From the NCBI RefSeq assembly GCF_014655715.1, contig NZ_BNBM01000006.1, forward strand, positions 310,001-374,000: a stretch of DNA of 64,000 bases, given 5' to 3'. Origin of the DNA: Streptomyces lanatus. Lineage in GTDB: Bacteria > Actinomycetota > Actinomycetes > Streptomycetales > Streptomycetaceae. The translations under genes and the position numbers were made by a program. The notes below the pieces were generated by a model. That model was not told where the DNA came from. It ran no database searches and saw only the letters and a program-made list of their open reading frames with translations. Below are positions 42,126-50,158 of this stretch, in pieces; positions within the stretch are counted from its first letter, which is position 1; each line of letters starts with the position of its first letter.

Positions 42126-42959
42126 CTATTTGAAGGCGGCGAGACTCCGCCCCACCCACTCCCAGAACGCACGCCCCGGCCGCCCGAGGACGTCCTCCAC
42201 ATCCGGGCTCACCCTCCGCAGCGCGGCCGGCGGAGCGCCGAGCATGTCGAGGGTGCTGTCGACGACCGGCTCGGGCATGGTGCGCAGCATGTGGTCGCGG
42301 GCCTGGGCGCGGGTGAGTTCGACGAACCCGACCGGCTCACCGAGGGCGTGCTCGATGGCCGCCGTCTGCTCGCGGGGCGAGACGGGTGCCGGGCCGGTCA
42401 GTTCGTAGGTCTCGCCCGCGTGGCCCGGTCCGCGCAGGGCAGCCGCCGCGACGTCCGCGAGGTCGGCGGGGTCGACGGTGGGCAGGGCGACGTCACCGAA
42501 GGGGGCCGCCACCTCCCGTCGCGTACGGATCATGTCGGCCCACTGGAGGGCGTTGGAGTGGAAGCCGCCCGCGCGGAGCATCGTCCACTCCAGGCCGGAT
42601 GCCTTGACGGCGTCCTCCAGCACCGACGGGTGGGCTCCTGTGCCGACACCTTGGGAGGACAGCAGGACCACGCGCCGGACGCCCGTTCCCCGTACGGCGT
42701 CCAGGACGGCGCCGAGGTCGCCGCCCGCGGCCATGAAGTCGCCGGAGGTCAGCAGGAAGAGGGCCTCGGCCCCGTCGAGCGCGGGCTTGAGGAGGTCGGG
42801 GTCGGGTTCGGCGAGGTCGGCCTGGTGGTGGAGGACTCCCGCAGGTACGTCCGACGCGGAGATCCGGCGGGAGACCGCCGTCACCCGCTCGCCCGCCGCC
42901 ACGAGGGCCCGCACAAGTGGCCGTCCCACATTGCCGGTTGCTCCGGTCACCACGATCAT
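42126..42959 (-). CDS. NmrA/SDR-family NAD(P)-binding protein
   Basis: This 277-aa Rossmann protein begins MIVVTGATGNVGRPLVRALV (the GxxGxxG nucleotide site) and has the VVLLSSQGVG and ERVTAVSRR features of atypical SDRs of the NmrA/QOR2 type. These are quinone reductases or redox sensors. It is divergent from an HxlR regulator, a very common pairing, and is probably repressed by it. Confidence 0.87.
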   Translation of the reverse strand: MIVVTGATGNVGRPLVRALVAAGERVTAVSRRISASDVPAGVLHHQADLAEPDPDLLKPALDGAEALFLLTSGDFMAAGGDLGAVLDAVRGTGVRRVVLLSSQGVGTGAHPSVLEDAVKASGLEWTMLRAGGFHSNALQWADMIRTRREVAAPFGDVALPTVDPADLADVAAAALRGPGHAGETYELTGPAPVSPREQTAAIEHALGEPVGFVELTRAQARDHMLRTMPEPVVDSTLDMLGAPPAALRRVSPDVEDVLGRPGRAFWEWVGRSLAAFK

Positions 42960-43039
42960 CTTGGTTCTCCGTCCCGAGTTCGGATTGGGTGGTTCTGAGG
43001 ATCTGAGGTTCTGATCTCGTACGGCGACGCTACTGTCGT

Positions 43040-43060
43040 GGAGGTAGTAGGTACCTAGAG
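43040..43060. promoter_or_regulatory. Probable HxlR operator
   Basis: TAGGTACCTA at 43048-43057 is a perfect 10-bp palindrome within GTAGTAGGTACCTAGAG, halfway between the divergent NmrA and HxlR genes. HxlR proteins usually bind such sites in the shared promoter. Confidence 0.55.
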
Positions 43061-43086
43061 GAAAGTATTGGCGGACAGGGGTAGTT

Positions 43087-43473
43087 GTGACCGAGGACAC
43101 ACGAATGTCAGTCCCGCGCGGCGCCGACCCGGAGACCGCCTGTCCGATCGCCCCCGTGGTCGACATCGTCTTCAGCCGCTGGACCACCCCGATTCTGTGG
43201 TCCCTCCACGAGTACGGCCGTCAGCGCTTCGTCGAGCTGGAGCGCCGTATCGCCACCATCACGCCGAAAGTGCTGACGCAGCGGCTGCGGCAGTTGGAGC
43301 GCGACGGCCTGGTCATACGGACGTATCACCCCGAGGTCCCGCCGCGCGTGGAGTACGAGATCAGCGAACTGGGCCGCAGCCTGGCGCCGTTGTTCGCCGC
43401 GCTGTCGGAGTGGTCGGTGCGTCTGGGCGAGGTGGAACGGGCGAGGGTGGAGTACGACGCGCGGGAGCGCTGA
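43087..43473 (+). CDS. HxlR-family transcriptional regulator
   Basis: This 128-aa winged-helix protein has the HxlR pattern: CPIAPVVDIVFSRWTTPILW, ITPKVLTQRLRQLERDGLV and PPRVEYEISELGRSL. A single N-terminal cysteine (TACPIAP) could sense thiol or quinone stress, as known for several family members. Divergent from the NmrA-type gene. Confidence 0.9.
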   Translation: MTEDTRMSVPRGADPETACPIAPVVDIVFSRWTTPILWSLHEYGRQRFVELERRIATITPKVLTQRLRQLERDGLVIRTYHPEVPPRVEYEISELGRSLAPLFAALSEWSVRLGEVERARVEYDARER

Positions 43474-43497
43474 GCCGGGGGGCTGAGGGGCTGGGGG

Positions 43498-43974
43498 CTA
43501 CTTGTCGCCGCGGAGGTCGTCCAGGTGGGCGGCCGCGAGGGTGCTCGCGCGGGTGAACCAGTCGGTCAGGACGGCGATCTCCGCGGCGGAGTAGTCACCG
43601 AAGAGTTCCGCGAGCTTGGCGTAGTACGGCTCGTAGATTTCGCGGATACGGCCCTCCGCGTCCGGCCGCGCGGCCACGCGCACCCGGCGCCGGTCCGTCG
43701 GGTCAGGACGGCGGGTGACGTAGCCCGCACGCTCCAGTCGGTTGAGGATGCCGGTCACCGCGCCCGTGGTGACGTGGGCGCGCACCGCCAGGTCACCGGC
43801 CGTGAGCAGGTTCTCGCCGGCTTCGAGGACGTAGCCGAAGCAGGTCAGGTCCGTGACGTTGAGGCCGACCTTCGCGGCGATCTCCTGCTGCCCGACCATC
43901 GCGGTCGCGATGAGGTGGTCCATCGCCATCAGGGCCTGGGCCGGGGAGGCGGAGGGGCGCGGCTTGGCTTGCAT
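43498..43974 (-). CDS. MarR-family transcriptional regulator
   Basis: This 158-aa protein has the MarR winged helix in residues 55-105 (LTAGDLAVRAHVTTGAVTGI, RLERAGYVTRRPDPTDRR). It is divergent from the small membrane protein gene at 44053, and the shared promoter holds a TTTAG-CGC-CTAAA palindrome and two direct repeats. Confidence 0.9.
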   Translation of the reverse strand: MQAKPRPSASPAQALMAMDHLIATAMVGQQEIAAKVGLNVTDLTCFGYVLEAGENLLTAGDLAVRAHVTTGAVTGILNRLERAGYVTRRPDPTDRRRVRVAARPDAEGRIREIYEPYYAKLAELFGDYSAAEIAVLTDWFTRASTLAAAHLDDLRGDK

Positions 43975-43994
43975 CTTCCTGATTACCTTAGCTT

Positions 43995-44036
43995 GTGAGA
44001 GATTTAGCGCCTAAACTTCTTACGAAGTGAGAGATT
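43995..44036. promoter_or_regulatory. MarR-type palindrome within a direct repeat
   Basis: TTTAGCGCCTAAA (44003-44015) is a perfect 13-bp palindrome. It is bracketed by two identical GTGAGAGATT sequences (43995-44004 and 44027-44036) whose starts are 32 bp apart, about three helical turns. Confidence 0.6.
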
Positions 44037-44052
44037 CTCGGGAGGTGGGCAC

Positions 44053-44412
44053 GTGAGCCAGTATGACGAGGGGCACACGGTCGCGGGGTGGACCGGAACC
44101 GCGATCGCGACGGTGGGCTCCGCGGTGGCGGGGGCCGGGATATGCGTGGTCTCGGCCGTACTGATCTGGGGCGGCATCGGCATCCTGGCGGCGAGCGTCC
44201 TCGTCACCTGGGTCCTGCACCTCACCGGTTGGGGCAAGCCGCCGGGGATACGGCCGCGAGGCGAATGGGGCATGGGGACGCGGGACCTGACCGCGCGGGG
44301 CGGGCATGCGGAGTGCTGGGGGTGCCGGTTGGCGGGGCGGGGCCGGAGTACGGCGGTGGTGGCGCCCGGGATGGGGGAGGCCGAGCCGATCGCTGTGGAG
44401 GCCGGCCGCTGA
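44053..44412 (+). CDS. HGxxPAAW-like small membrane protein
   Basis: This 119-aa protein begins with a variant of the HG-x-x-PAAW motif (EGHTVAGWTGT), followed by two membrane segments (AIATVGSAVAGAGICVVSAV and WGGIGILAASVLVTWVLHL) and a soluble basic tail with Cys-x2-Cys (CWGC). The start is a GTG. Divergent from, and probably regulated by, the MarR gene. Confidence 0.7.
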   Translation: MSQYDEGHTVAGWTGTAIATVGSAVAGAGICVVSAVLIWGGIGILAASVLVTWVLHLTGWGKPPGIRPRGEWGMGTRDLTARGGHAECWGCRLAGRGRSTAVVAPGMGEAEPIAVEAGR

Positions 44413-44450
44413 ACGGCCGTTGTCAGTGGCGGCCCCTACGCTCTTGAGCG

Positions 44451-45332
44451 ATGGCACAGGCATGGAGATGCAAGGGGCTGCGGTGGTCCCCGGACGGCCC
44501 CGAGCTGGCGTGGGGCGGCGGGCGGCGTTCGCCGCTGACCTGGGGGAAACGGGTGGCGTTCGGGGTCGCGGAAGGGGGAGTGCGGACATGCGTGGGAGCG
44601 CGGGGGCATGCGTGTCCGGTGCGAGCGGTCGTGCCGGGGCGGAGCACGGGGGCGCGGTGCGAGGAGTGCGCGCGGCTGGACCGGGCGCACTCGGTGGCCG
44701 CGGACACGATCGCGGACGATCCTCGCCCGTACCACGTATATCTGGCCTGGTTCGGCCCCGGCATGACCAAGGTCGGCATCACCGCCCTTGAACGCGGCTC
44801 GGCCCGGCTGCTGGAACAGGGAGCCATCTCCTTCAGCTGGCTGGGCACCGGCCCACTGATGGCGGCCCGACGCACGGAGGAACTGCTACGGGCGGCCCTG
44901 CGGGTACCGGACCGTATTCCGTACGCCGATAAGCGGGCGGTCCGATCGGAGCTGCCGACGTCGGCGGCGGAACGCGCGGCCGAGGTGCAGGACCTGCACG
45001 CGCGCGCGGTTGCGCTGCCGGCCTGGCCGGAGTCCCTGACCCGCGAGCCCTGCCAACCGGTCGACCACGCCGCGGTGTTCGGACTCACGGACCTCCCTGC
45101 GGCGGTCGGCGAGGTGAGCGACCTGGTCGCGGGCGGGGTGGTGAGCGGGCGGTTGGTGGCGGCTGCGGGGCCGGATCTGCACCTGGCCGTCGAAGGCGGC
45201 GTCGTCGTGGTCGATACGCGGTTGATGACGGGGTGGGAGCTGGTGCCGGTGGGCGGGGAGGGTGGGGAACTGAGCGTGCCGGTGCGGGAGTTCAAACGGC
45301 GGGATGTGAGTGTGCAGGACGGGCTGTTCTGA
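44451..45332 (+). CDS. DUF2797-family protein
   Basis: This 293-aa protein matches the DUF2797 pattern: a Cys-rich segment CVGARGHACPVRAV...ARCEECARLD, HVYLAWFGPGMTKVGITA, and ARRTEELLRAAL. The family is conserved in actinomycetes and of unknown function; the Cys cluster suggests zinc, and the YLAxFGxGxxKVG part resembles a GIY-YIG-like nuclease core. It lies 38 bases after the 44053 gene. Confidence 0.8.
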   Translation: MAQAWRCKGLRWSPDGPELAWGGGRRSPLTWGKRVAFGVAEGGVRTCVGARGHACPVRAVVPGRSTGARCEECARLDRAHSVAADTIADDPRPYHVYLAWFGPGMTKVGITALERGSARLLEQGAISFSWLGTGPLMAARRTEELLRAALRVPDRIPYADKRAVRSELPTSAAERAAEVQDLHARAVALPAWPESLTREPCQPVDHAAVFGLTDLPAAVGEVSDLVAGGVVSGRLVAAAGPDLHLAVEGGVVVVDTRLMTGWELVPVGGEGGELSVPVREFKRRDVSVQDGLF

Positions 45333-45699
45333 GGAGAAGGGCTCCTCGGGACGGCATGATGCGTCGCCCGGAACCCGTAACATTTCCGGTGATCTTCTAC
45401 TAACCTTGCCTTTGGCCGAGCAGCGGCCGCGGCCCAGCCAACCGGCCCGTGACCGGTGATGGCGATGACGGCCCGAAGGTGCCTCGCATCCTGATGACTT
45501 CGCCGCCCTGCAGGCGTGCCGGATCACGGGACTGCCACGCCGGAATCAGGACGACCACGTGGTCAAGCACCACCGCCGCAAGCTCGAAACCAAGCAGCGT
45601 CAGGCCCGGACCGGCGAGAGCTACCAAGCCGCACTCGAAGCGATCCGTAACAAGCCGGCCTTCCCCGGCGTTCCGGATCACCCAACGAACCTCGGGCAG

Positions 45700-46236
45700 A
45701 TGAGCAAGCTGCCTCTGGACTTCGAGGCATTCCACCGTATGCACCGCGCAGCCTTTGTGACCTGGGCGACGACGTACCTGAACCACACGGCCGACGCCGA
45801 AGAAGCAGTTGATTCGGCCTTTGAGCAGGTGCTCATGGTCTGGCCCGAAGTGCTGGGAAAGGAGAGCCCGGCGGCCTATGCCTGGCAGGTGCTGAAGTAC
45901 CGAACCATCGACATGGCCAGGGCTCGCGGCCGACGTGAAGTACCAGCCGATACTGCTGCCTTCGACTCCATCGCCCTGCACGAGCCGGCGGACCCCATCG
46001 GGCAGTTGGAGGAAAGCATCGACCTCTTCCAGGTCATCCGGGCCCTGCCCGCAAAGCAGCAGGACGTCATTGTGCTGCTCGCCGGCGGATACTCCACCCG
46101 CGAGATCGCTGACCACCTCGGCCTCGCTCCGGCGGTAGTGCACACCCTCGCCCGTGCCGCACGGCGAACCCTGCGTCTGACCGATGCCTACCCTGTGCTC
46201 GATGAGCGGGGGCACCGCGAGGAGGCCGGAGTATGA
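45700..46236 (+). CDS. ECF-like sigma-70 family protein
   Basis: From ATG 45700 the 178-aa protein has region 2 (FHRMHRAAFVTWATTYL, DAEEAVDSAFEQVLMVWPEV) and region 4 (LPAKQQDVIVLLAGGYSTRE, ADHLGLAPAVVHTLARAARR). The frame stays open upstream from about 45473 through a GTG at 45559 and looks coding (KHHRRKLETKQRQARTGESY), but has no ATG and no good ribosome site, so it may be the tail of a lost gene fused in frame. The stop overlaps the next start as ATGA. Confidence 0.75.
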   Translation: MSKLPLDFEAFHRMHRAAFVTWATTYLNHTADAEEAVDSAFEQVLMVWPEVLGKESPAAYAWQVLKYRTIDMARARGRREVPADTAAFDSIALHEPADPIGQLEESIDLFQVIRALPAKQQDVIVLLAGGYSTREIADHLGLAPAVVHTLARAARRTLRLTDAYPVLDERGHREEAGV

Positions 46237-46420
46237 CCCTCCTGCACGAGACCCTGCCCGAGTTCCTCGGAAGCCTGGGCGCCGCTGCCGTCCTGGCCGG
46301 CGCAGCATGGGGCGCACGCCGGACCAGCGACCTCCGATCCACCCGGAGCTCCGTGAACAGGTTCCGCCGCTACACACTGCTCGGAACGACGACGCCGAAC
46401 CACTCGATCAGTACTTGTGA
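46233..46420 (+). pseudogene. Small membrane protein gene with apparent frameshift
   Basis: ATG 46233 overlaps the sigma stop. The first 30 codons (TLLHETLPEFLGSLGAAAVL, AGAAWGARR) look like a membrane helix. After about 46320 a convincing protein tail appears in the neighbouring frame (PELREQVPPLHTARNDDAEP, stop 46418-46420), as if one base had been lost. The reading of the first frame beyond that point has no coding character. Confidence 0.4.
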
Positions 46421-46457
46421 CCGGGCAGCGGCGTCTCTCGCAGTCGGTTCGCGATGT

Positions 46458-47111
46458 CTACGCGCCGCCAACCGTCAGCGAGTACTCCACCCCCACCGCG
46501 AAATCCTCGGACTGCCCCCGAATTGTCAGCGTGTGCTTTCCAGGTCGCAGCGGAGACAACTGGACCCATAGCCCGCACCCTGTAGCGCTGACTCGCCCGT
46601 CCGTGCCTGTGAGGGGATTGTCGGCGACGCCCCGCACAGTGATTGTCTCTCCTCGGACGGTTTCCGAATCGACCGGCTTGCCGTCCAGGACCGCGGAGCC
46701 CTTGGCCGCGCTCATGAAGTCCGTGCAGTCTGCCGGGCTACCGATCAGGTTCACGAGGGGGAACGCGACAGGTACCCCGTCAGGGACGCTGCAAGTGCGC
46801 TTGGCCTGAGTGCCGAACGTGCCCGCCAGGAACCACACATCCTGCGGTTGGTTACGCGCGCACTCGCTTCCATCCTCGTCAGCGACCGGGTTGGTGCCTT
46901 CAGGCTCCGACGATGCCCATGTCCACCAACGGCTCTGCAACACCTCGGAAGAGAGGCGGACTTGGGTCGGCGACTGCGCTGCAGAAGCAGGAGCCGATGT
47001 CTGCTCGGTCTCTGTCGCGCCTTCCGATTCCGCGGATGCTCCGGCTCCACATCCGACCAGCGCAACGAGCGCTACGGCGATGAGTCCTGTTCTGCCGGTC
47101 TTGATCTTCAT
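46458..47111 (-). CDS. Lipoprotein of unknown function
   Basis: This 217-aa precursor has a lipobox LVGC at residues 18-21 after a basic N-terminus and hydrophobic helix. The mature part has a Ser/Thr/Glu-rich linker, then a beta-rich domain with four cysteines (SECARNQ, KRTCSVPDG, SPADCTDF, SATGCGLW), ending in an Ig-like strand set (GKHTLTIRGQ). Surface exposed; family not recognised. Confidence 0.8.
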   Translation of the reverse strand: MKIKTGRTGLIAVALVALVGCGAGASAESEGATETEQTSAPASAAQSPTQVRLSSEVLQSRWWTWASSEPEGTNPVADEDGSECARNQPQDVWFLAGTFGTQAKRTCSVPDGVPVAFPLVNLIGSPADCTDFMSAAKGSAVLDGKPVDSETVRGETITVRGVADNPLTGTDGRVSATGCGLWVQLSPLRPGKHTLTIRGQSEDFAVGVEYSLTVGGA

Positions 47112-47297
47112 GAGTGTCCCTCCCGCGCCACACGAATCCTTCGACCCCTCCGGCCACGGTTGTAGCAGTCGGCAGGACCAACGGTCATCGCGCGGCTCCG
47201 GCGGACTCCACCGCGTTCGGACGACGGCATGACATGACAGGTTGCACCCGCAACTGGCATGCTCACGGTCGCGATCATTGTCTGCATCGGGGGAACG

Positions 47298-47639
47298 ATG
47301 ACTACAGGACCTGGTGGCTTCTCCGCGCGAGTCGAGTCCGTCGACGGCAGTTCACATCTCTTGAACGAACTGGCAGGGCTGCTGTACGCCGGGCGCATGG
47401 ACGGGGACAACGCCACGCAGTGCCGGGTGCCGCGCTCGCATCCGCAAGTGGCCGACACCGTCGAGGACTTCGCTCGGTTCGCGCAGGATCAGTACGGGGA
47501 TCTGGTCGGCTTGCTGTCGGCCCTGTCGACGAAGCTGCGGTCGACGGGCAACGCCTATGTGCAGGCCGACGCCGGCGCGCAGCGCGCCATGGACGATCTG
47601 CTCGACAACGGGCGTTACGTCGCGCCCGAGAATCGGTGA
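47298..47639 (+). CDS. Small helical ESX/WXG100-like protein
   Basis: This 113-aa all-helical protein has no signal peptide. Its pattern (FSARVESVDGSSHLLNELAG, TVEDFARFAQDQYGDLVGLL) is like the small helical partners of type VII secreted effectors, but the WxG turn is not present. GGGGGAACG precedes the ATG. The effector-like gene starts 7 bases after its stop. Confidence 0.65.
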   Translation: MTTGPGGFSARVESVDGSSHLLNELAGLLYAGRMDGDNATQCRVPRSHPQVADTVEDFARFAQDQYGDLVGLLSALSTKLRSTGNAYVQADAGAQRAMDDLLDNGRYVAPENR

Positions 47640-47646
47640 GAGCGCC

Positions 47647-48996
47647 ATGGCTTACCGTGCGGACGTCGCGTTCCTCGACGCCTCGAACCCCCCGCTCATC
47701 GAACGGACCGCAGCCGAGTACGGCCGCCTCCACACCCTCCTCGCCTCGTGCGACGACGACTTCCGCAAGGCAGGCAAGGTCGAGTGGGAGAGCAGGCACC
47801 GGGAGCGCTACACCAAGCGGCTGAAGGAAGCCCTCGAACTGGCAGAGCATCTCTCGGCGGCGTTCAAGCGCGTACGTAAGGCGTTGGTCGACTACGCCAC
47901 GGCAGTCGAGCGGGCCAAGGGGCACTTCGAGAACGGCCGGACCACGGAGGACCGTCTGGTCGAGGTGATGGCCCGTGAGGCGGACCCGATCACACCCACG
48001 GCACGGGCCGCGGAGCCCCTGCGCCAGTGGGAGGACCTGAGAGCGACGACCGGCTTCCTCGACTGGGCCGCCGAACTCACCGCCGACGTGGACGCGATCC
48101 GCGAAGAGGCCGAGAACTATTACAACGCCACCCAGGACCACTACGGCGACGCCCAGCGGGTGGAGGCCGCGGCCCGGGAGGACTGCGTGCACGAGATCCG
48201 GGCGGCCCTGCGGTCGCTGCCGGATTTCCGGGGCGGGGACGGCAGTTACCCTGCGCTGCTGGTCGGGGCCGTGGACGCGTTGCGGCACGAAGTCGGCGAC
48301 GCGAGCCGCAACCCGAACACCCAGCTTCTCGGCACCGGCATGAAGGTCGACTCCTTCCCCGGAGTGACCAGTGACAGTGACACCACCGTCTCTCCCGCAC
48401 TGCGACGCATACGGGACCGGCTCGCGCATCTGCCGGGCGCCCAGGACCACTACCTCTATCTGCCCTCCGACGACGACGCCGGCCGCCGTAAATACATCTC
48501 GGGGAACAAGGCCCTGATCAACGACGCCGCGGCCAACTCCGGTCTGCCCCCTGAGATGTTGGCGGGCATCGCCTGGCAGGAGGTCGAGGGCGATCCCTCC
48601 TGGATCGACGACGCCGCCTACGGCGTACGTCGCCACATCCCCGGCACGGGGGTGGCCGACCAGACCTCCATGGGCCCCATCGCCATCCAGGTGCGCCGAT
48701 CCGCCGAAGTCCTCGGCTACGACCCGGAGAACCTCACCGACGCACAGCGCGAAGAGGTCGTCAACGCGTCCAAGGACCCCGGCCAGAACATCTACATCGC
48801 CTCTGAGTACCTCGCCCAGCTCAAGGCGGAGAGCGATTTCGCCGACGTACCGCCGGAGCGGATGACCAGGGAGCAGATGCGGGAACTCGCCACGCGCTAC
48901 AACGGTGGGCCGTACTACCGCAGCGAGCACGCCCAGACCTACGGTCGCGGATTCGCCGCCCACGTCGACGAGGCGAAACGAGCACTCGGATCATGA
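47647..48996 (+). CDS. Putative type VII-type muramidase: helical N-domain plus lysozyme/SLT-like C-domain
   Basis: The 449-aa protein has no signal peptide. Residues 1-230 are helical, as in LXG/WXG-type secretion modules (IERTAAEYGRLHTLLASCDD, LDWAAELTADVDAIREEAEN). Residues 280-449 look like a goose-lysozyme/SLT fold: NKALINDAAANSGLPPEMLA, a likely catalytic Glu in GIAWQEVEGDP, SMGPIAIQVRRSAEVLG and LATRYNGGPYY near the end. It would cleave peptidoglycan after export by a type VII-like system. The next gene overlaps by four bases and encodes a membrane protein. Confidence 0.75.
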   Translation: MAYRADVAFLDASNPPLIERTAAEYGRLHTLLASCDDDFRKAGKVEWESRHRERYTKRLKEALELAEHLSAAFKRVRKALVDYATAVERAKGHFENGRTTEDRLVEVMAREADPITPTARAAEPLRQWEDLRATTGFLDWAAELTADVDAIREEAENYYNATQDHYGDAQRVEAAAREDCVHEIRAALRSLPDFRGGDGSYPALLVGAVDALRHEVGDASRNPNTQLLGTGMKVDSFPGVTSDSDTTVSPALRRIRDRLAHLPGAQDHYLYLPSDDDAGRRKYISGNKALINDAAANSGLPPEMLAGIAWQEVEGDPSWIDDAAYGVRRHIPGTGVADQTSMGPIAIQVRRSAEVLGYDPENLTDAQREEVVNASKDPGQNIYIASEYLAQLKAESDFADVPPERMTREQMRELATRYNGGPYYRSEHAQTYGRGFAAHVDEAKRALGS

Positions 48997-49301
48997 GCGA
49001 GGCACGGGCTTCCTGGTTCAAGGGGGCGGTGTCCGGGGTTCTGCTGGTCATCGGCTACCTGCTGGCCGGCGCCGCAACCGCCATCGCCTACCTGTCGAAC
49101 CCCCTCGGCCCCTGGGACCACCAGGCCTTCGACCACATCCGCCTCTTCGGACGGCTCGGGCTCACCTTCGCCCTGCTCACTGCCCCGGTCGTGATTCTGG
49201 CGGTCACTCGCCGCTGGCTGCGGCCGTGGTGGATCGTTCCGTGTGCGGTGATCATGTTGGCCGTATGGGGACGCCTGACCGTCTTCTTTCCGGCGCGCTG
49301 A
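48993..49301 (+). CDS. Three-helix membrane protein, possible immunity partner
   Basis: This 102-aa protein has three membrane segments (GVLLVIGYLLAGAATAIAYL, LGLTFALLTAPVVILAV, WIVPCAVIMLAVWGRL). Its ATG overlaps the muramidase stop (ATGA), so the two are made together. A role in immunity or effector delivery is inferred from coupling only. Confidence 0.65.
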   Translation: MSEARASWFKGAVSGVLLVIGYLLAGAATAIAYLSNPLGPWDHQAFDHIRLFGRLGLTFALLTAPVVILAVTRRWLRPWWIVPCAVIMLAVWGRLTVFFPAR

Positions 49302-49417
49302 CCCAGGGCCCGTCCGTAGGTTTCCCAGGCACTCCCTGAGACTTTCCTGTGCGTTTCTTAGGAGATTCACAGGTTGCGGAAAGCGTGTTCTAAGAGGGCC
49401 CCGACATTGTTTCCAGC

Positions 49418-50158
49418 ATGACCACGACCTCGCCCCAGGGGCGCACCGAACTGCTGAGGCCGGACGGGAGCCCCGTCCGAGTGCTTGTGGTGGACGACGA
49501 GATGTCGATCACCGAGCTGCTGTCCATGGCCCTTCGCTATGAGGGATGGCAGATCCGGAGTGCGGGAGATGGCACGGGCGCCATCCAGACCGCGCGTGAC
49601 TTCCGGCCCGACGCCGTCGTCCTGGACATGATGCTGCCGGACATGGACGGGCTGACCGTCCTCGGCCGGCTGCGGCGTGAACTGCCGGATGTGCCGGTGC
49701 TCTTCCTCACCGCCAAGGACGCCGTCGAGGACCGTATCGCCGGGCTCACCGCCGGTGGCGACGACTACGTCACCAAGCCGTTCAGCCTCGAAGAGGTCGT
49801 GGCCCGGCTGCGTGGGCTCATCCGGCGGTCCGGTGCGGCCGATCGGCGGTCGGACTCCGTGCTCGTCGTCGGGGACCTCACGCTTGATGAGGACAGTCAT
49901 GAGGTGTCTCGGGCCGGGGACAACATCCACCTCACCGCCACCGAGTTCGAGCTGCTGCGGTTCCTCATGCGCAATCCTCGGCGTGTGCTCAGCAAGGCGC
50001 AGATTCTTGATCGTGTGTGGTCCTACGACTTCGGCGGACAGGCCAATGTCGTCGAGCTCTACATCTCCTATCTGCGTCGGAAGATCGACGCCGGTCGCGA
50101 GCCCATGATTCACACCCGGCGTGGTGCCGGCTATCTGATCAAGCCCGCGGCGTCATGA
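49418..50158 (+). CDS. OmpR/PhoB-family response regulator
   Basis: This 246-aa regulator has a receiver domain (VRVLVVDDEMSITELLSMAL, phospho-Asp in VVLDMMLPDMDG, LTAKD, KPFSLEE) and a winged-helix DNA-binding domain (about 150-245, LTATEFELLRFLMRNPRRVL, VVELYISYLRRKID). The kinase gene overlaps by four bases. The nearby downstream glycosyltransferases may be targets. Confidence 0.95.
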   Translation: MTTTSPQGRTELLRPDGSPVRVLVVDDEMSITELLSMALRYEGWQIRSAGDGTGAIQTARDFRPDAVVLDMMLPDMDGLTVLGRLRRELPDVPVLFLTAKDAVEDRIAGLTAGGDDYVTKPFSLEEVVARLRGLIRRSGAADRRSDSVLVVGDLTLDEDSHEVSRAGDNIHLTATEFELLRFLMRNPRRVLSKAQILDRVWSYDFGGQANVVELYISYLRRKIDAGREPMIHTRRGAGYLIKPAAS

